Below, in pieces: positions 1 to 9,800 of a stretch of DNA of 64,000 bases. Position numbers and translations under genes: made by a program. The notes below the pieces were generated by a model. That model was given only the letters and a program-made list of their open reading frames with translations. It was not told the origin of the DNA and made no database searches. This DNA comes from Chryseobacterium taichungense. Lineage in GTDB: Bacteria > Bacteroidota > Bacteroidia > Flavobacteriales > Weeksellaceae. The stretch spans positions 1-64,000 of the forward strand of contig NZ_FOBV01000010.1 of the NCBI RefSeq assembly GCF_900109935.1. The letters run 5' to 3'. Within the stretch, counting starts at the first letter, position 1. Each line of letters begins with the position of its first letter.

Positions 1-170
1 GGCTCTAAAGTTTTGGACAAATTCTCTTTTTCCAGAGATGTTATTTCTTTGGAAAGAATAACTTCGCCCAGTTTTATATTTTTAGCATCTAATCCAAGTT
101 TTTCCAATTCGTTTTGTACCACCATAATGCAACGGTCGCAAACCATATTTTTGATAAAGAGTGTATTCAT
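1..170 (-). CDS. N-terminus of HMA-like/AraC-type metal-associated regulator (partial)
   Basis: The gene runs off the left edge; 56 codons are visible from an ATG at 170 with no stop. The protein starts MNTLFIKNMVCDRCIMVV and carries a CxxC pair (CDRC) near residues 11-14, as in heavy-metal-associated domains. From knowledge of the family, Bacteroidetes proteins with this start usually continue into a C-terminal AraC-type helix-turn-helix and sit next to metal-exporting P-type ATPases. The regulator part is outside the window, so the full identity is inferred. It is read leftward, away from the rest of the window. Confidence 0.7.
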   Translation of the reverse strand, partial: MNTLFIKNMVCDRCIMVVQNELEKLGLDAKNIKLGEVILSKEITSLEKENLSKTLE

Positions 171-515
171 ATTTTGTTCAATACTAATATTAAGCACAAT
201 AGACAAATTTACGTTTTAAGTTGAACCCTTGCTGCATTTGTTGCGGTTAATTCTTATAACTGCCTGCTGCTGCAAATACAAAGCATTCTAAACCCACTTC
301 TACAGTTAGCAAGTATTCAATTCGATTTACATGATATAGTTTGACTACTTACTTCGTAGTATCTGTGTTTTCATCTGTAAAGTGTTATATGCACAGTATC
401 CTTTTTCACGCGTTAGCTTTGGCTACCCTTTTTTTTGTTAAATGCCAAACCAATCAGATAAAAACACTCTCGGACAACTTTGCAATTTGAGACAAATGAA
501 ACCTTGCGGATACCA

Positions 516-536
516 ATACGACAAAAACTGTCGTAT
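516..536. promoter_or_regulatory. perfect 8-bp inverted repeat (operator or hairpin)
   Basis: ATACGACA at 516-523 and TGTCGTAT at 529-536 are separated by five bases (AAAAC). There is no T-run on either side, so an operator is more likely than a terminator. It lies upstream of the partial regulator gene that ends at 170. Its function is inferred only. Confidence 0.35.
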
Positions 537-853
537 CAATTTGATTTATTTTGATTAATTTTAAGTACTTCATTAACAATTAATTATAAATACGGTGATT
601 AATTAGCATAATCAATAAAAAACTCAAACCCCGTATTTTTTACATTTTTAATGAGAGCACTAACCTAAAGAAATTAGTAAGTCTTCACAATCCGTAAAAA
701 CCCCATATTTTAATGTAGTTCTAAAGTTCTTTTAAGGATTCTGTATTTTGTAGCAAACTCGAAGATTGATTAAAGTTGCGTGCGTAATGAGAATTACAGA
801 GTAAGCAGAGTTGGAGATGAATACACAACATTCTTTTGCTGCGAGTTACACGT

Positions 854-881
854 AAAAAAGTCCCCAGGTCTACCGGGGACT
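854..881 (-). terminator. rho-independent terminator of the abiE operon
   Basis: Read on the minus strand, AGTCCCC pairs with GGGGACT across a short loop and is followed directly by six T residues. This is a complete intrinsic terminator. It lies about 200 bases beyond the stop of the AbiEii-like gene and points the same way, so it probably ends that operon. Confidence 0.7.
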
Positions 882-1083
882 AAAAACTAATAACCATGAA
901 AACTCACTTTATATGAGATTCGATGCAAAGATAGAAATAAAGATTGTGATGATTTTATTTTCTTCTCTCTCTATTTCATTCCAAAATTTGCAGAATTATA
1001 CTGATTTGCTATTGCTAAAGCAACTTGTAAAGTTGCTAATCATATATAAATTAGTAAAAGGTAACAGCCTTAATATGCTAGTT

Positions 1084-2154
1084 TTATTGTTTTTGTTGTC
1101 GTATAAGAGATATGTGATACCAGTAGAAAAAGGCTTCAGGATTTCCTTTTTTCAACTTATTGAGTTTGGAATCAAAACTCTGATCGATCACTAGCTCTTT
1201 TATACTTTCCAGCCCTTGATATTTTTCAAGTTTCATTACTTTATATCTAAGAACAGTTGATAGATAGGCAGCTTTTGCAGCATCGGTGATAGCTCTGTCT
1301 AAATGATAATTTTCTGAGAATATAAATCTTTTTACTTGATTAATTCCTGATAATAGTGCTTTAAAATTCCCCCTTCCCTTTTCCCCTCGCGAACAGATAT
1401 GCAATGCCGTGTCATAAATATCATCAAGTACTCCGTTTTCATCAGTTTCACAATTTCTATAACCAATCTCTGTTTTGGCAAAAATATCGAAAGTCTGACC
1501 AATTATGTTTACATCAGTAACAGGTTCCAAAAGACTTCCAATATCAAAAAGCTGTTTCATGATCTCCATCGTCCTCGAATCGCCGCCTTTTTCATAAGGT
1601 ATCCCAGTGGTATTAGGTGCAAAAGCCGTAAGCTTATCCCCTAAAATGTCTTCATGACATGGGATACTAACGTTTATAGGGTCGCCATCCTGCTTGATAA
1701 AACTTGAATCTATGGGAAAGTTTATAATTTTTGTGTAGTGCGGCTCTTCAAATAGAATATCCAGCAATACATAGTCTTCAGTCATATTAGACATATGAAC
1801 AGGTGTGTAAAAAAACTTGTAATGTGCTTTTTCAATGTCGCCTGATGTTTGCCGGTGTTGTTCCTCAAACCTTGTAAATCCTTGTTCAGATAAAAATCCC
1901 TGGAACTTCTCTTCCAGGTTTTGCTTTGGGTTACTGATAATTACATCAATATCAATGGAAAGACGTTTGGTACTGTTCATCAATAACATAAGGGCTGTTC
2001 CACCTTTAAAAACAAATTGAACATCAGACTTCACTAGGCCTTCAAGGAGAAGTAATGCTCTAATTACTTTTTCTATAAGAATTTTATCTGCTCTGTTATT
2101 CTTTACAGAGACACTGTTCAGCCATTCAGTAGTAAGACTGTCTTTTGATATCAT
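1084..2154 (-). CDS. abiEii: AbiEii/AbiGii-type nucleotidyltransferase toxin
   Basis: This 356-residue protein is the likely toxin of a type IV AbiE toxin-antitoxin system. Sequence support is the nucleotidyltransferase signature FKGGTALMLL near residue 48 followed by SIDIDVII near residue 66, the G-G-(S/T) and D-x-D metal-binding motifs of the DNA polymerase beta-like fold. Family knowledge: AbiEii toxins modify RNA (transfer of nucleotides) and cause growth arrest or phage abortive infection. It sits 26 bp downstream of the antitoxin gene in one leftward operon, the usual antitoxin-first order. The region is AT-rich, as expected of a transferred defence gene. Confidence 0.88.
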   Translation of the reverse strand: MISKDSLTTEWLNSVSVKNNRADKILIEKVIRALLLLEGLVKSDVQFVFKGGTALMLLMNSTKRLSIDIDVIISNPKQNLEEKFQGFLSEQGFTRFEEQHRQTSGDIEKAHYKFFYTPVHMSNMTEDYVLLDILFEEPHYTKIINFPIDSSFIKQDGDPINVSIPCHEDILGDKLTAFAPNTTGIPYEKGGDSRTMEIMKQLFDIGSLLEPVTDVNIIGQTFDIFAKTEIGYRNCETDENGVLDDIYDTALHICSRGEKGRGNFKALLSGINQVKRFIFSENYHLDRAITDAAKAAYLSTVLRYKVMKLEKYQGLESIKELVIDQSFDSKLNKLKKGNPEAFFYWYHISLIRQQKQ

Positions 2155-2180
2155 AATAATTTAGAATTTAAAACTAATGG

Positions 2181-2918
2181 TTATTGTTTTAGAAATTTAG
2201 AATCGTATATATATTTAATAAGGTCTTGTTTTCTGCCCTTTCGGTCAGCATATCGTAAAAGCCTATTTTCATTTACGATGTATTTTTGAAATGCATTAAC
2301 AAATATACTTCTGAGTTCACTGCCTGCAAGAAAAGTAAATTCAGGATCACAAAATATATCTACCAGCATTTTTTCGAGGCTAATGAGGGGCAGACCTTTT
2401 TCTTCACTCAAAGGACTTTCTGTTGTCAAATACCTAACTATAATGGGAGAACGGAAGTCAGGAAGAAGATCATTTATAAGCATCTCTGAAGGACGTAGAA
2501 ACACACCGCTGAAATTATTTTTTAGCTGATAATATACAGACTCTGCAACATCACGTTCAATATCTACAAGCACGAATGGATATGCGCTCAGATGCTGAGC
2601 GAATTCGTTTAATAAATCCGAGTTCCAAGCACAAAAAGAAACATCAGGAAAATTTTTCCGGATGAATGTGCCGATTTTTTTTGACCTGGAAGATAGTTCC
2701 GGCTGATATTGCTTGGCATCGCCGAGTTGAAACAATCCTCTCCCTACTCTATGCAGTATTGACGATCTAACAAGGTCATATACTTTCCACCTTATGGTTG
2801 TATCTGGAATCTCAGAGTCATCTTTTCTAAAATAAGCGCGCAAATCATCTAAGGAAAGCTCTGATTGATTCCTAAAATATTCTTTTAGTGCTACTTTATC
2901 TCTTTCTTTTTTTACCAT
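2181..2918 (-). CDS. abiEi: AbiEi-like antitoxin / regulator (DUF6577-like)
   Basis: A 245-residue protein encoded just upstream of the AbiEii-type toxin. The N-terminal part (about 1-70) reads as a winged helix: a Leu-rich helix, then TTIRWKVYDLVRSSILHRVGRGLF, a wing-like turn ending in a basic/glycine segment. The remainder resembles the AbiEi C-terminal domain (DUF6577 family in many Bacteroidetes pairs). Family knowledge: AbiEi neutralises the toxin without stable complex formation and represses its own promoter by binding inverted repeats. Two matching palindromes lie upstream at 2938-2978 and 3092-3132, consistent with autoregulation. The ATG at 2918 is the only plausible start. Confidence 0.82.
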   Translation of the reverse strand: MVKKERDKVALKEYFRNQSELSLDDLRAYFRKDDSEIPDTTIRWKVYDLVRSSILHRVGRGLFQLGDAKQYQPELSSRSKKIGTFIRKNFPDVSFCAWNSDLLNEFAQHLSAYPFVLVDIERDVAESVYYQLKNNFSGVFLRPSEMLINDLLPDFRSPIIVRYLTTESPLSEEKGLPLISLEKMLVDIFCDPEFTFLAGSELRSIFVNAFQKYIVNENRLLRYADRKGRKQDLIKYIYDSKFLKQ

Positions 2919-2937
2919 GCAAATAACAATATATATA

Positions 2938-2978
2938 CAAACTTACGGCAAAATAATTATTTTACTGCCGAAAGTTTG
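2938..2978 (-). promoter_or_regulatory. abiE operator 1 overlapping the -7 promoter box
   Basis: CAAACTTACGGCA (2938-2950) and TGCCGAAAGTTTG (2966-2978) form an inverted repeat with a 15-bp spacer. On the minus strand the proximal arm contains TAAGTTTG, an exact match to the Bacteroidetes -7 box TAnnTTTG, 20 bp before the antitoxin ATG. The single base that breaks the palindrome creates this box. Binding here should block transcription. Confidence 0.65.
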
Positions 2979-3091
2979 AATTTTTTTATACATTTTATAA
3001 TAAACAAGATACTAGTAAATAAGTATATATAAGACTAATTTAAATTAATATAATAAAATTAATTATACAGCAATGAATCGAAAACTTATTT

Positions 3092-3132
3092 CAAACTTTC
3101 GGCAGAAAATTCATATAATTGCCAAATGTTTG
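3092..3132. promoter_or_regulatory. abiE operator 2
   Basis: CAAACTTTCGGCA (3092-3104) and TGCCAAATGTTTG (3120-3132) repeat operator 1 with the same arm length and 15-bp spacer, 154 bp further upstream. It has no -7 box match. A second site suggests cooperative or looping repression. Confidence 0.6.
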
Positions 3133-3334
3133 AATATAAACTACTCCAAAATTGACCATGTTTAACTCGCTGCGTAGCGAAGTAAAAATCTAAGGTGTAC
3201 AAACAATGATTAGTAAGGTTAAGAAGTAAATAGATTTCTAATGTACTGATACATCATAATTCCAAAATTCCCTGTCAGGAAAAATAGAGGTTTTTGAGAT
3301 TTAAATTGCATTTTTAATGCAAGCAGTCTTGCCA

Positions 3335-4420
3335 TTAATCTAATCTTACTGTATCAAAAGAATTAATTTGCAACTCCAATTCTTCATCATTTTTCTTCAT
3401 TTCCAACATCTGCTCAATGTTAAAGTTAAAGGTAATAAATAAAGTCATTCTGCATTCTTGCTCCACCCTATAAAAGTGTTCATTCCAATCGTCTGCAATC
3501 TGAGGTCGGTTCTCGTAAATCCAATAGTCAGCTTTGAAAATGAAATAATCAATCAATGCAAGACCCGAGACCTCTATCGGAAGAAAAATCTGCTCTGCAA
3601 TATTCTTCGCATCCTTCCATTTGACTCTTACTTCATCAGCACCATAACCAATAATTGTTCCTTCATTATTTTCAGATTTCAAAGAGGGTTCTTCAAATTC
3701 AATATGAGAAATTGAATTTGCAAAGGAAAGAGCTTCTTTCTTTATTACGTTTTCACAACACTGCAGAAATTGTAATGCATCATTATACTTTTCTACTTTT
3801 AGCAGGGATTTGTATTTTTCATTTATTGACTCAAAAACCATAGATGAATAAAAATCTTTTAAAGTTTTAAAAATCAATATGTTTTTATCGGGTCCACATT
3901 TATCCGACAAATTGGTGTCATTTGAGATTAACACCAATTTATTTTTACGCGAAATATCTTTTATAAGAGCATAAATAAATGCATCGGGAATATCATCTCT
4001 GTTCTTTAGGCTTTTAAAAGGTTCGCCGCCACTAAAATAATTTTCAAAAACCTTCGTGCTATGTTTGGGATTAAATGGATGTAAAATTGCGTTTGAATCT
4101 TTAATAAACTCATCCCACAGTCTCTTGACAGATTCTTCAAAATCAATTTTTAATTCATTTATTTTCTTCACATACTTTATAATATCATTATAGTGATTGG
4201 GATGAACTCCTTTTTTGTCTAATGATATTAATTTATTTATCGCTTGCTGAAAATCATTTTGAGACTCCTGAACACTTGACGTAGTAGCTTCTTTATACAC
4301 TACCCAAGGTATATTTATTTCAATAAGTTTCTTTTTACCCAAATCTTTTAAAAGCGAAAAGTCCGACTTATTGAGTGTTTTGTCCTGCTTGTACGTTGTA
4401 CTATCAATTAGTATTTTCAT
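3335..4420 (-). CDS. PIN-domain protein (putative RNase, DUF4935-like)
   Basis: The 361-residue protein begins MKILIDST, a beta strand ending in the first acidic residue of a PIN domain, and has the later block RDDIPDAFIYALI...KLVLISNDTNL near residues 140-175, which supplies the remaining acidic residues. This matches PIN-like nucleases of the DUF4935 type. The C-terminal half is unrecognised. I chose the ATG at 4420 over a GTG nine bases upstream because it starts the first PIN strand. It stands alone, with no antitoxin gene at either side, so it may be a stand-alone defence or RNA-processing nuclease. Substrate is unknown. Confidence 0.7.
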   Translation of the reverse strand: MKILIDSTTYKQDKTLNKSDFSLLKDLGKKKLIEINIPWVVYKEATTSSVQESQNDFQQAINKLISLDKKGVHPNHYNDIIKYVKKINELKIDFEESVKRLWDEFIKDSNAILHPFNPKHSTKVFENYFSGGEPFKSLKNRDDIPDAFIYALIKDISRKNKLVLISNDTNLSDKCGPDKNILIFKTLKDFYSSMVFESINEKYKSLLKVEKYNDALQFLQCCENVIKKEALSFANSISHIEFEEPSLKSENNEGTIIGYGADEVRVKWKDAKNIAEQIFLPIEVSGLALIDYFIFKADYWIYENRPQIADDWNEHFYRVEQECRMTLFITFNFNIEQMLEMKKNDEELELQINSFDTVRLD

Positions 4421-4437
4421 AGAATACACATAATAAC

Positions 4438-4445
4438 CAAATATA
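4438..4445 (-). promoter_or_regulatory. -7 box for the PIN-domain gene
   Basis: TATATTTG on the minus strand matches TAnnTTTG exactly and lies 18-25 bp ahead of the ATG at 4420. A clear -33 element is not seen. Confidence 0.45.
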
Positions 4446-4549
4446 CAAACTAGCTTTTGAAACTATATAAATTTTGAAAGACATATTTTTCTCTGAATCT
4501 TTCAAATAATACAACATGATAATTTTCTTTATATTTACAAAAATACATT

Positions 4550-4699
4550 ATGAAAAAGTTAAAAATATATTGTGTCATTTCTACAGCTATTATCATCGGA
4601 CTTTCGATTTGGGTTTTACTTTTATCAAAAGATTTGCGGGAAACCAATGAGGTTCTTAATCAATGTTCTGATCGATATTATAAGGAAATAAGCAAATAG
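4550..4699 (+). CDS. small single-pass membrane protein, 49 residues
   Basis: An ATG at 4550 opens a 49-codon frame that begins MKKLKIYCVISTAIIIGLSI, a positively charged start followed by a hydrophobic helix to about residue 26 (WVLLL), then a polar tail containing one cysteine. Composition and charge distribution look like a real N-in membrane peptide. It is divergent from the PIN gene, and TATATTTA lies just upstream, one base off the -7 consensus. No family is recognised. It could be a small toxin-like or regulatory membrane protein. Confidence 0.5.
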   Translation: MKKLKIYCVISTAIIIGLSIWVLLLSKDLRETNEVLNQCSDRYYKEISK

Positions 4700-4924
4700 A
4701 ATGAAGCATGAAATATCATTTTTACAATATAGTCTCCTAATCATCAAAACACTCCTCATCGAAAGCTTTCAGATGTTCAAATATTTTCGTCGCAAGTATA
4801 TATTTTTATTACCTTCTATCATTAATTACTCAATCACTGTTAAAAGCCTTGCAACTTATAAGTATCTGAATTCTAAGCATTATCAAACTCATTAGTCATT
4901 AGCATAAGAAAGTTAAAAGATTAT

Positions 4925-5434
4925 CTATTTGATATAAAGATTTTTCCTTCCCACCTTACTTTCCACTTTTATAGTATCATCAATAACGAAATTTCGCATT
5001 ACTCCAGCAATTTCAGTAGATGAAACTTTGGTGGCTTCAATTAGCTTTAACTTAACCAACTCTTCTTTAATTTCTGACACAGTTTTACCCGTTGCGAGAA
5101 AACTAGACTGAACAATCCATTTTCGAATTTTGCCAGTTAAATTTGCTTTTGCCTTCCTGTCGTCTGGAAGAGATTTTAGAGGCACCAGTTTAATATTAAA
5201 ATCATCTAATGTTTCTAAAGGATACTGGACAGCCTTAGCATATTCTACATAATAATCAATATTTGTAGTAATACCCTTCTCAATACTAACTACAGTATTA
5301 TCTGTCATGTCTGTCATGAAAGCAATATCGTTAATAGAGAGATCTAGTTCAACTCTTTTCTGCTTTAGCTTTTTCCCAATCTTTCCCCGATATTCGGGAG
5401 AAACTAATCTTGCTTTTTTGTTAGATTTATCCAA
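4925..5434 (-). CDS. XRE-family transcriptional regulator
   Basis: 169 residues. Residues 16-72 form a helix-turn-helix of the XRE/Cro type (GKKLKQKRVELDLSINDIAF, then DMTDNTVVSIEKG). The C-terminal part (about 95-169) resembles a small winged helix seen behind XRE domains in Bacteroidetes. The start is TTG at 5434; no in-frame ATG exists before an upstream stop, which makes the N-terminus slightly uncertain. It is transcribed leftward, and no partner gene lies beside it. Targets unknown. Confidence 0.72.
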   Translation of the reverse strand: MDKSNKKARLVSPEYRGKIGKKLKQKRVELDLSINDIAFMTDMTDNTVVSIEKGITTNIDYYVEYAKAVQYPLETLDDFNIKLVPLKSLPDDRKAKANLTGKIRKWIVQSSFLATGKTVSEIKEELVKLKLIEATKVSSTEIAGVMRNFVIDDTIKVESKVGRKNLYIK

Positions 5435-5591
5435 TTTATATGTAATTTTACACTTAATTAATTATTTATTTGCATATATTATTTATAATTTATACATTTG
5501 TCATACAACATACATAAAGTATAAGCGACCAATATTAACATGAGTCTTGTTATCGAAAACGGCTAATTTTTAGATGACGCAAGACCAGTAG

Positions 5592-5622
5592 GGTTGTCGC
5601 AACCTCATATTTTGTACCTTTG
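5592..5622 (+). promoter_or_regulatory. strong Bacteroidetes promoter with palindrome over -33
   Basis: TTG at 5594-5596 is followed after 18 bp by TACCTTTG at 5615-5622, a full match to the TTG/TAnnTTTG promoter. The -33 TTG lies inside the palindrome GGTTGTCGCAACC (5592-5604), a possible operator. The string GTACCTTTGC also fits the GTAnnTTTGC core reported for CTnDOT-type attachment sites, but such cores overlap promoter sequences by nature. Confidence 0.65.
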
Positions 5623-5628
5623 CATTTT

Positions 5629-5710
5629 ATGGGGGTGGACACCCTATCGGAAACTTCGTCACAGGTTCTTAGCCGTACCGCGATAAAAGTTGAAGATAGG
5701 CTCCACCCTT
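5629..5710 (+). ncRNA. candidate structured small RNA or leader
   Basis: Immediately after the predicted start point, GGGTGGA (5633-5639) pairs with TCCACCC (5702-5708) and CCTATC (5643-5648) with GATAGG (5695-5700); AACTT (5652-5656) can pair with AAGTT (5687-5691) inside. The result is a long, interrupted helix closing a loop of about 30 nt. No reading frame of substance covers it. It matches none of the RNA families I know, and could be a free sRNA or the structured 5' leader of the downstream SusC operon. Confidence 0.5.
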
Positions 5711-6172
5711 TCCTTCAAAGACTCGTTCCATAAAACTAAAATTATATATTATGAGGACGACATTTTCAACCATTCTTCTTATCTGCCCACCGGAATAGTC
5801 CGCAAGCATAATATAGAAAGTACAACCGGTACCTGCGGCTTCAACAATAACCTGCAGCAACTGTTAACCGAATGTATTAACAACACTATCCGAAATTCCT
5901 TTAATTGTAAAAGGAAAGCCCGACTATGCTTTAAACTCAAACCTTAAAAATACTCGCTTTCTTTTAATATTCCAAAATTATTTTCATCCCGAAAGGAATT
6001 TACCGCTAAATAAAAAAGACATTACACAATGGCGCCGTCCATTGCGGCTTTAGGGCTTACATAAGACATTTTTTTCATTCATATTAAATTTTGATCAGTA
6101 TAGGCAGGAAGATCCTGGACAAGCAACACTTCCTGCTATACGATTTTTAAAAACAAATAGTAGAAATAGCCA
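5711..6172. other. intergenic between candidate RNA and the 174-codon gene
   Basis: About 460 bases without a convincing gene. A signal-peptide-like start (MRTTFSTILLICPPE at 5751) stops after 15 codons, so this may be the remains of a small secreted protein. A hairpin with CAATGG/CCATTG arms lies near 6027-6044. Frames here overlap one another without clear coding bias. Confidence 0.45.
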
Positions 6173-6697
6173 TTGAAGAGGAGAAGAATAGATTTTAAAT
6201 ACAGATTTTGGTTTGTCAGCAGGAAGCGTTCCAGCTTAAGGATAATTAAATCCTTTTTCAAGGGTTATGATTTGGTGACCGCCAAAGAAATGCTCAACAA
6301 CCTAATGATCTGTGCCGGGAAAAATAACACGGTGATCCAGGAAGATTCTTCTGTAGTCTTTCGCTTTCATCAGTCCTTGCGGTCCTTGCTGCGTGCCTGT
6401 CATGTAATAGCATTGAAGGACAACCAATGGACGATTGCAAAACATTCCGCGAGTCAGAATTTGTTGACGCAAAGATCTTTGTCGAATGAGGAATATCTTA
6501 ATCCAATTTTAGTATTCCATCGTGCTTTCGCAGAGTACGCTGTCAAAGACTTCGACTATTATCTTGCAGCGATAGTCAGCTTGTCAACAAATACCAATTC
6601 CTATTCTGATGGTGCCAGGATCGTAGCGGTCTATATCCATCTTGTAAAAATGCTTGATGCGGCGTATTTAATTCAGCAAAAAGATAACAAAACATAA
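6173..6697 (+). CDS. hypothetical protein upstream of SusC
   Basis: A 174-codon frame starting at TTG (MKRRRIDFKYRFWF). The N-terminal stretch is very basic, the middle and C-terminal parts look helical and soluble (SNEEYLNPILVFHRAFAEYAVKD and later). No signal peptide and no domain I recognise. It lies 131 bp upstream of the SusC gene on the same strand, and may be co-transcribed with it. The start is uncertain: the first ATG is only at codon 41, so a shorter product is possible. Function unknown. Confidence 0.5.
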   Translation: MKRRRIDFKYRFWFVSRKRSSLRIIKSFFKGYDLVTAKEMLNNLMICAGKNNTVIQEDSSVVFRFHQSLRSLLRACHVIALKDNQWTIAKHSASQNLLTQRSLSNEEYLNPILVFHRAFAEYAVKDFDYYLAAIVSLSTNTNSYSDGARIVAVYIHLVKMLDAAYLIQQKDNKT

Positions 6698-6759
6698 TAA
6701 CGGCCTAAGAAAATATCATTTTAAAAAGAGAAAAAAAATTAATCGACCAAAAAAGAAAA

Positions 6760-6796
6760 GCTCTTTCCGCAAAGTTGACGCCACGCTGGAAAGAGC
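6760..6796 (+). promoter_or_regulatory. hairpin in the susC 5' leader
   Basis: GCTCTTTCC (6760-6768) and GGAAAGAGC (6788-6796) form a perfect 9-bp stem with a 19-nt loop, 32 bp before the SusC ATG. No T-run follows, so it is more likely a leader structure or operator than a terminator. Confidence 0.4.
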
Positions 6797-6828
6797 AAAG
6801 TTTAACAAAATAAACCCTATTCAAAGGT

Positions 6829-9800
6829 ATGAAAAAAAACTTTTGCAGGCTGGGCCATCTCCAATGGATGGCTTTCAGCAGCCTGCTATTCTCGGGAATG
6901 GCCATAGGACAAATGAGAACCATCTCGGGAACAGTCACACAAAACGGGCAGCCGCTCAGCAGTGTCTCGGTATTCCAGGAGGGCGCTGATGCAGTTACGA
7001 TGACCAACGCTTCCGGAAAATATCAGATTCAGGTTTCCGGACAGAATCTAATATTAATTTTTAAACATCCGGACTATCCGGAACAGAAAATCAATATCGG
7101 AAATCTCACTTCGATCAGCGTGTCAATGGATAGACGGGAACGGCAGATCGAGGAAGTGGTGCTCAATGCCGGATATTACAAGGTAAGGGAGAAAGAAAGC
7201 ACGGGAAGCATTGCGAAGGTTTCTGCAAAAGATATTGCGAACCAGCCTGTCACCAATGTCCTGTCCGCAGCCCAGGGAAGATTATCCGGAGTCAATATCA
7301 CCCAGAACAGCGGGGTTGCCGGCGGCGGCTACCAGATAGAGATCAGGGGCAGAAATTCACTCCGGACGATAGCCACCAGTGGTGTGGATGGCAACCAGCC
7401 CTTGTATGTTGTGGATGGTGTTCCTATCGGAGGCGAGGTAGCTTCGCAATATTCTGGTTCAGCCATTGCCGGCGGCAGTATGAACCCCCTGAACAGCATT
7501 GCACCCAATGATATCGAAAGCCTGGAGATTTTAAAAGATGCTGATGCTACAGCCATCTATGGATCGCGCGGTGCTAATGGCGTGGTGCTGATCACCACCA
7601 AAAAAGGCCGGTCCGGGAAACTGGGCTTATCTTTCAACAGCTCTTATTCGATGAGCCGAATTATCTCCAATCTCGAAATGATGAATACGGAGCAATACCT
7701 GAATATGCGCAGGCAGGCTTATGCCAAAAGCGGGGTTACTACCTACCCTTCTACGGCATACGACGTGAACGGAACCTGGGATCCGCAGCGTTACACCAAC
7801 TGGAATAAAACGCTCATCGGCAATATGGCCACGGCATCCAATACACAGCTTTCCCTGAGCGGTGGTAATGAAGATACCACATTCCTCATCAGCTATGGCC
7901 ATAATGAGCAGACGACGGTTTATTCAAAAGATTTCAAGTACAGCACGGACAATATTTCCAGCAATCTCGCCCACCATTCTAAAGACAGGCGGTTTTCGCT
8001 GAATGTTTCCAATCTTTTTACGATCCAGAAGAATAATGTGATCAACGAGGATGTGAGCAGGCAATCGTACCTGCTGGCTCCTAATGCCCCGGCGCTCTAT
8101 AATGAGGACGGAAGTCTGAACTGGGCGAACAATAGTTTTACCAATCCTGTCGCCGCCTATAACGCCACCTACTCTAACGAAAACATCCAGTACCTGAATA
8201 ATCTGAGCGCAGAGTACGAGGTTGTTAAAAACCTTAAGGTTAAATTAAATGCCGGTATCAATTACCAGACTTTTGAGGAATGGTCATTACGCCCTAATAC
8301 CATTTATAATCCTGCCTTTGTAACAGGACAGTCCAGCGCTTACTCGCAGGCCTACAAATATAACCAGCAACGGTTCTCCTTTATTCTCGAACCGCAGGCG
8401 AACTGGTTTCTTGAGAAAGGTCGCAACCGTATCGACATCCTTGCTGGTATAACTTATCAGGATGATGTCACAAAGCAGGGTTCTATGAGAGGGACAGGTT
8501 TTGAAAGCAATATCTTTATCCAGAATATTTCGGCAGCCCAAACAAAGGTCATCAATGACCAGGTTACCACCGAATACCGTTATGCTGCGGTTTTCGGGCG
8601 GATCAATTACCAGTGGGATAAGAAATATATTCTGAATGTCACGGGACGAAGGGACGGCAGCAGTCGTTTCGGACCCAATAACAAGTTCGCTAATTTTGGG
8701 GCTGTGGGTACAGCCTGGATTTTCTCTAATGAAAAGTTTCTGAAAGAGTCTGAGTGGCTGAGCTTTGGAAAGCTGCGCGGAAGTCTCGGAACCTCGGGAA
8801 GCGATAATATCGGAGACTACCAATACCTGGATACGTTTGCGGTTTCTTCCACGTCTATCTACAATGGCGTTACCGGTATTATTCCGTCCCGCCTCTTTAA
8901 TCCGGATTTCAGCTGGGAAAAAACGACAAAGCTGGAAGCCGCCCTCGAACTGGGATTTTTTAAGAACCGCATCAACCTAACGGCAGCCTGGTACAGGAAC
9001 CGGTCTACCAACCAGCTGGTGGGCTATCAATTACCTGCCCTGACCGGATTTACATCCGTGAGTGCGAACCTGAATGCAACCGTTCAGAATACTGGAGTGG
9101 AACTGGAGCTGAACGCCCGCCCTTTTACCAAAGGCAGCTTTAAATGGGAAACCGGGTTCAATATCAGCTTTCCAAAGAATAAGCTGATCGATTTTCCGGG
9201 ACTATCTGGTTCAACCTATGCGAATATGTATGTCATCGGGGAACCGATAAGCATCGTAAAGCTCTACCATCTTGAAGGCATCAACCCACAAACGGGTCAG
9301 TACCGCTTTACGGACTTTAACGGGGATGGTAAGATCACCTCGCCGGATGACCGGCAGGTAATCGAAAATATCGGGGTGCGGTACTTTGGCGGCTGGACCA
9401 ACCAGCTGCAGTACAAAAACCTGAGCCTTTCATTCCTGTTCCAGTTTGTGAAGCAAAAAGCGAGGAATTACAACAGCGTGATGACCTCCCCGGGATTAAT
9501 GAACAATCTTCCGGTGGAAGCGCTGGACGTCTGGTCTCCTGATAATCCGAATGGGTTTTATATGCCTTACCAATCTACTGCCAATGCATCCCATACGCTT
9601 CTGCAAAGCAGTGATGCCTCGGTGTCAGACGCTTCTTTTATACGTCTGAAGAACATCCAGCTTTCCTACCGTGTTCCGTTGGGATCGTCAAATGTTTTCC
9701 GTGAGGTCAGGCTGTATATCCAGGGACAAAACCTGTTGACCTTCACGAATTATTTCGGAGTAGACCCTGAAACGGGAAGCAGCAGCTTCCTGCCTCCTCT

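Larger units (their letters stand above)
171..1083. other. intergenic, AT-rich, no gene recognised
   Basis: I see no credible coding sequence in these roughly 900 bases; the short reading frames have no recognisable composition. Two structures stand out: a perfect 8-bp palindrome near 516-536 and a terminator reading leftward near 854-881. A six-codon open frame (MKTHFI, 896-916) follows the latter and may be chance. Confidence 0.6.

Noticed and set aside
13-219. 68-codon plus-strand frame at the left edge
   Set aside because: It is the antisense of the CxxC metal-binding protein on the minus strand, which has clear family features.
4701-4895. 64-codon frame after the 49-residue membrane gene
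   Set aside because: No family, no ribosome binding site and a composition like AT-rich spacer; kept out of the annotation.
5614-5623. GTACCTTTGC as an attachment-site core of CTnDOT type
   Set aside because: The match is also just a promoter -7 box; no integrase, second copy or hallmark arm sites were seen.
5690-5947. 85-codon TTG frame after the candidate RNA
   Set aside because: It begins in the structured RNA, lacks a start signal and shows no known domain.
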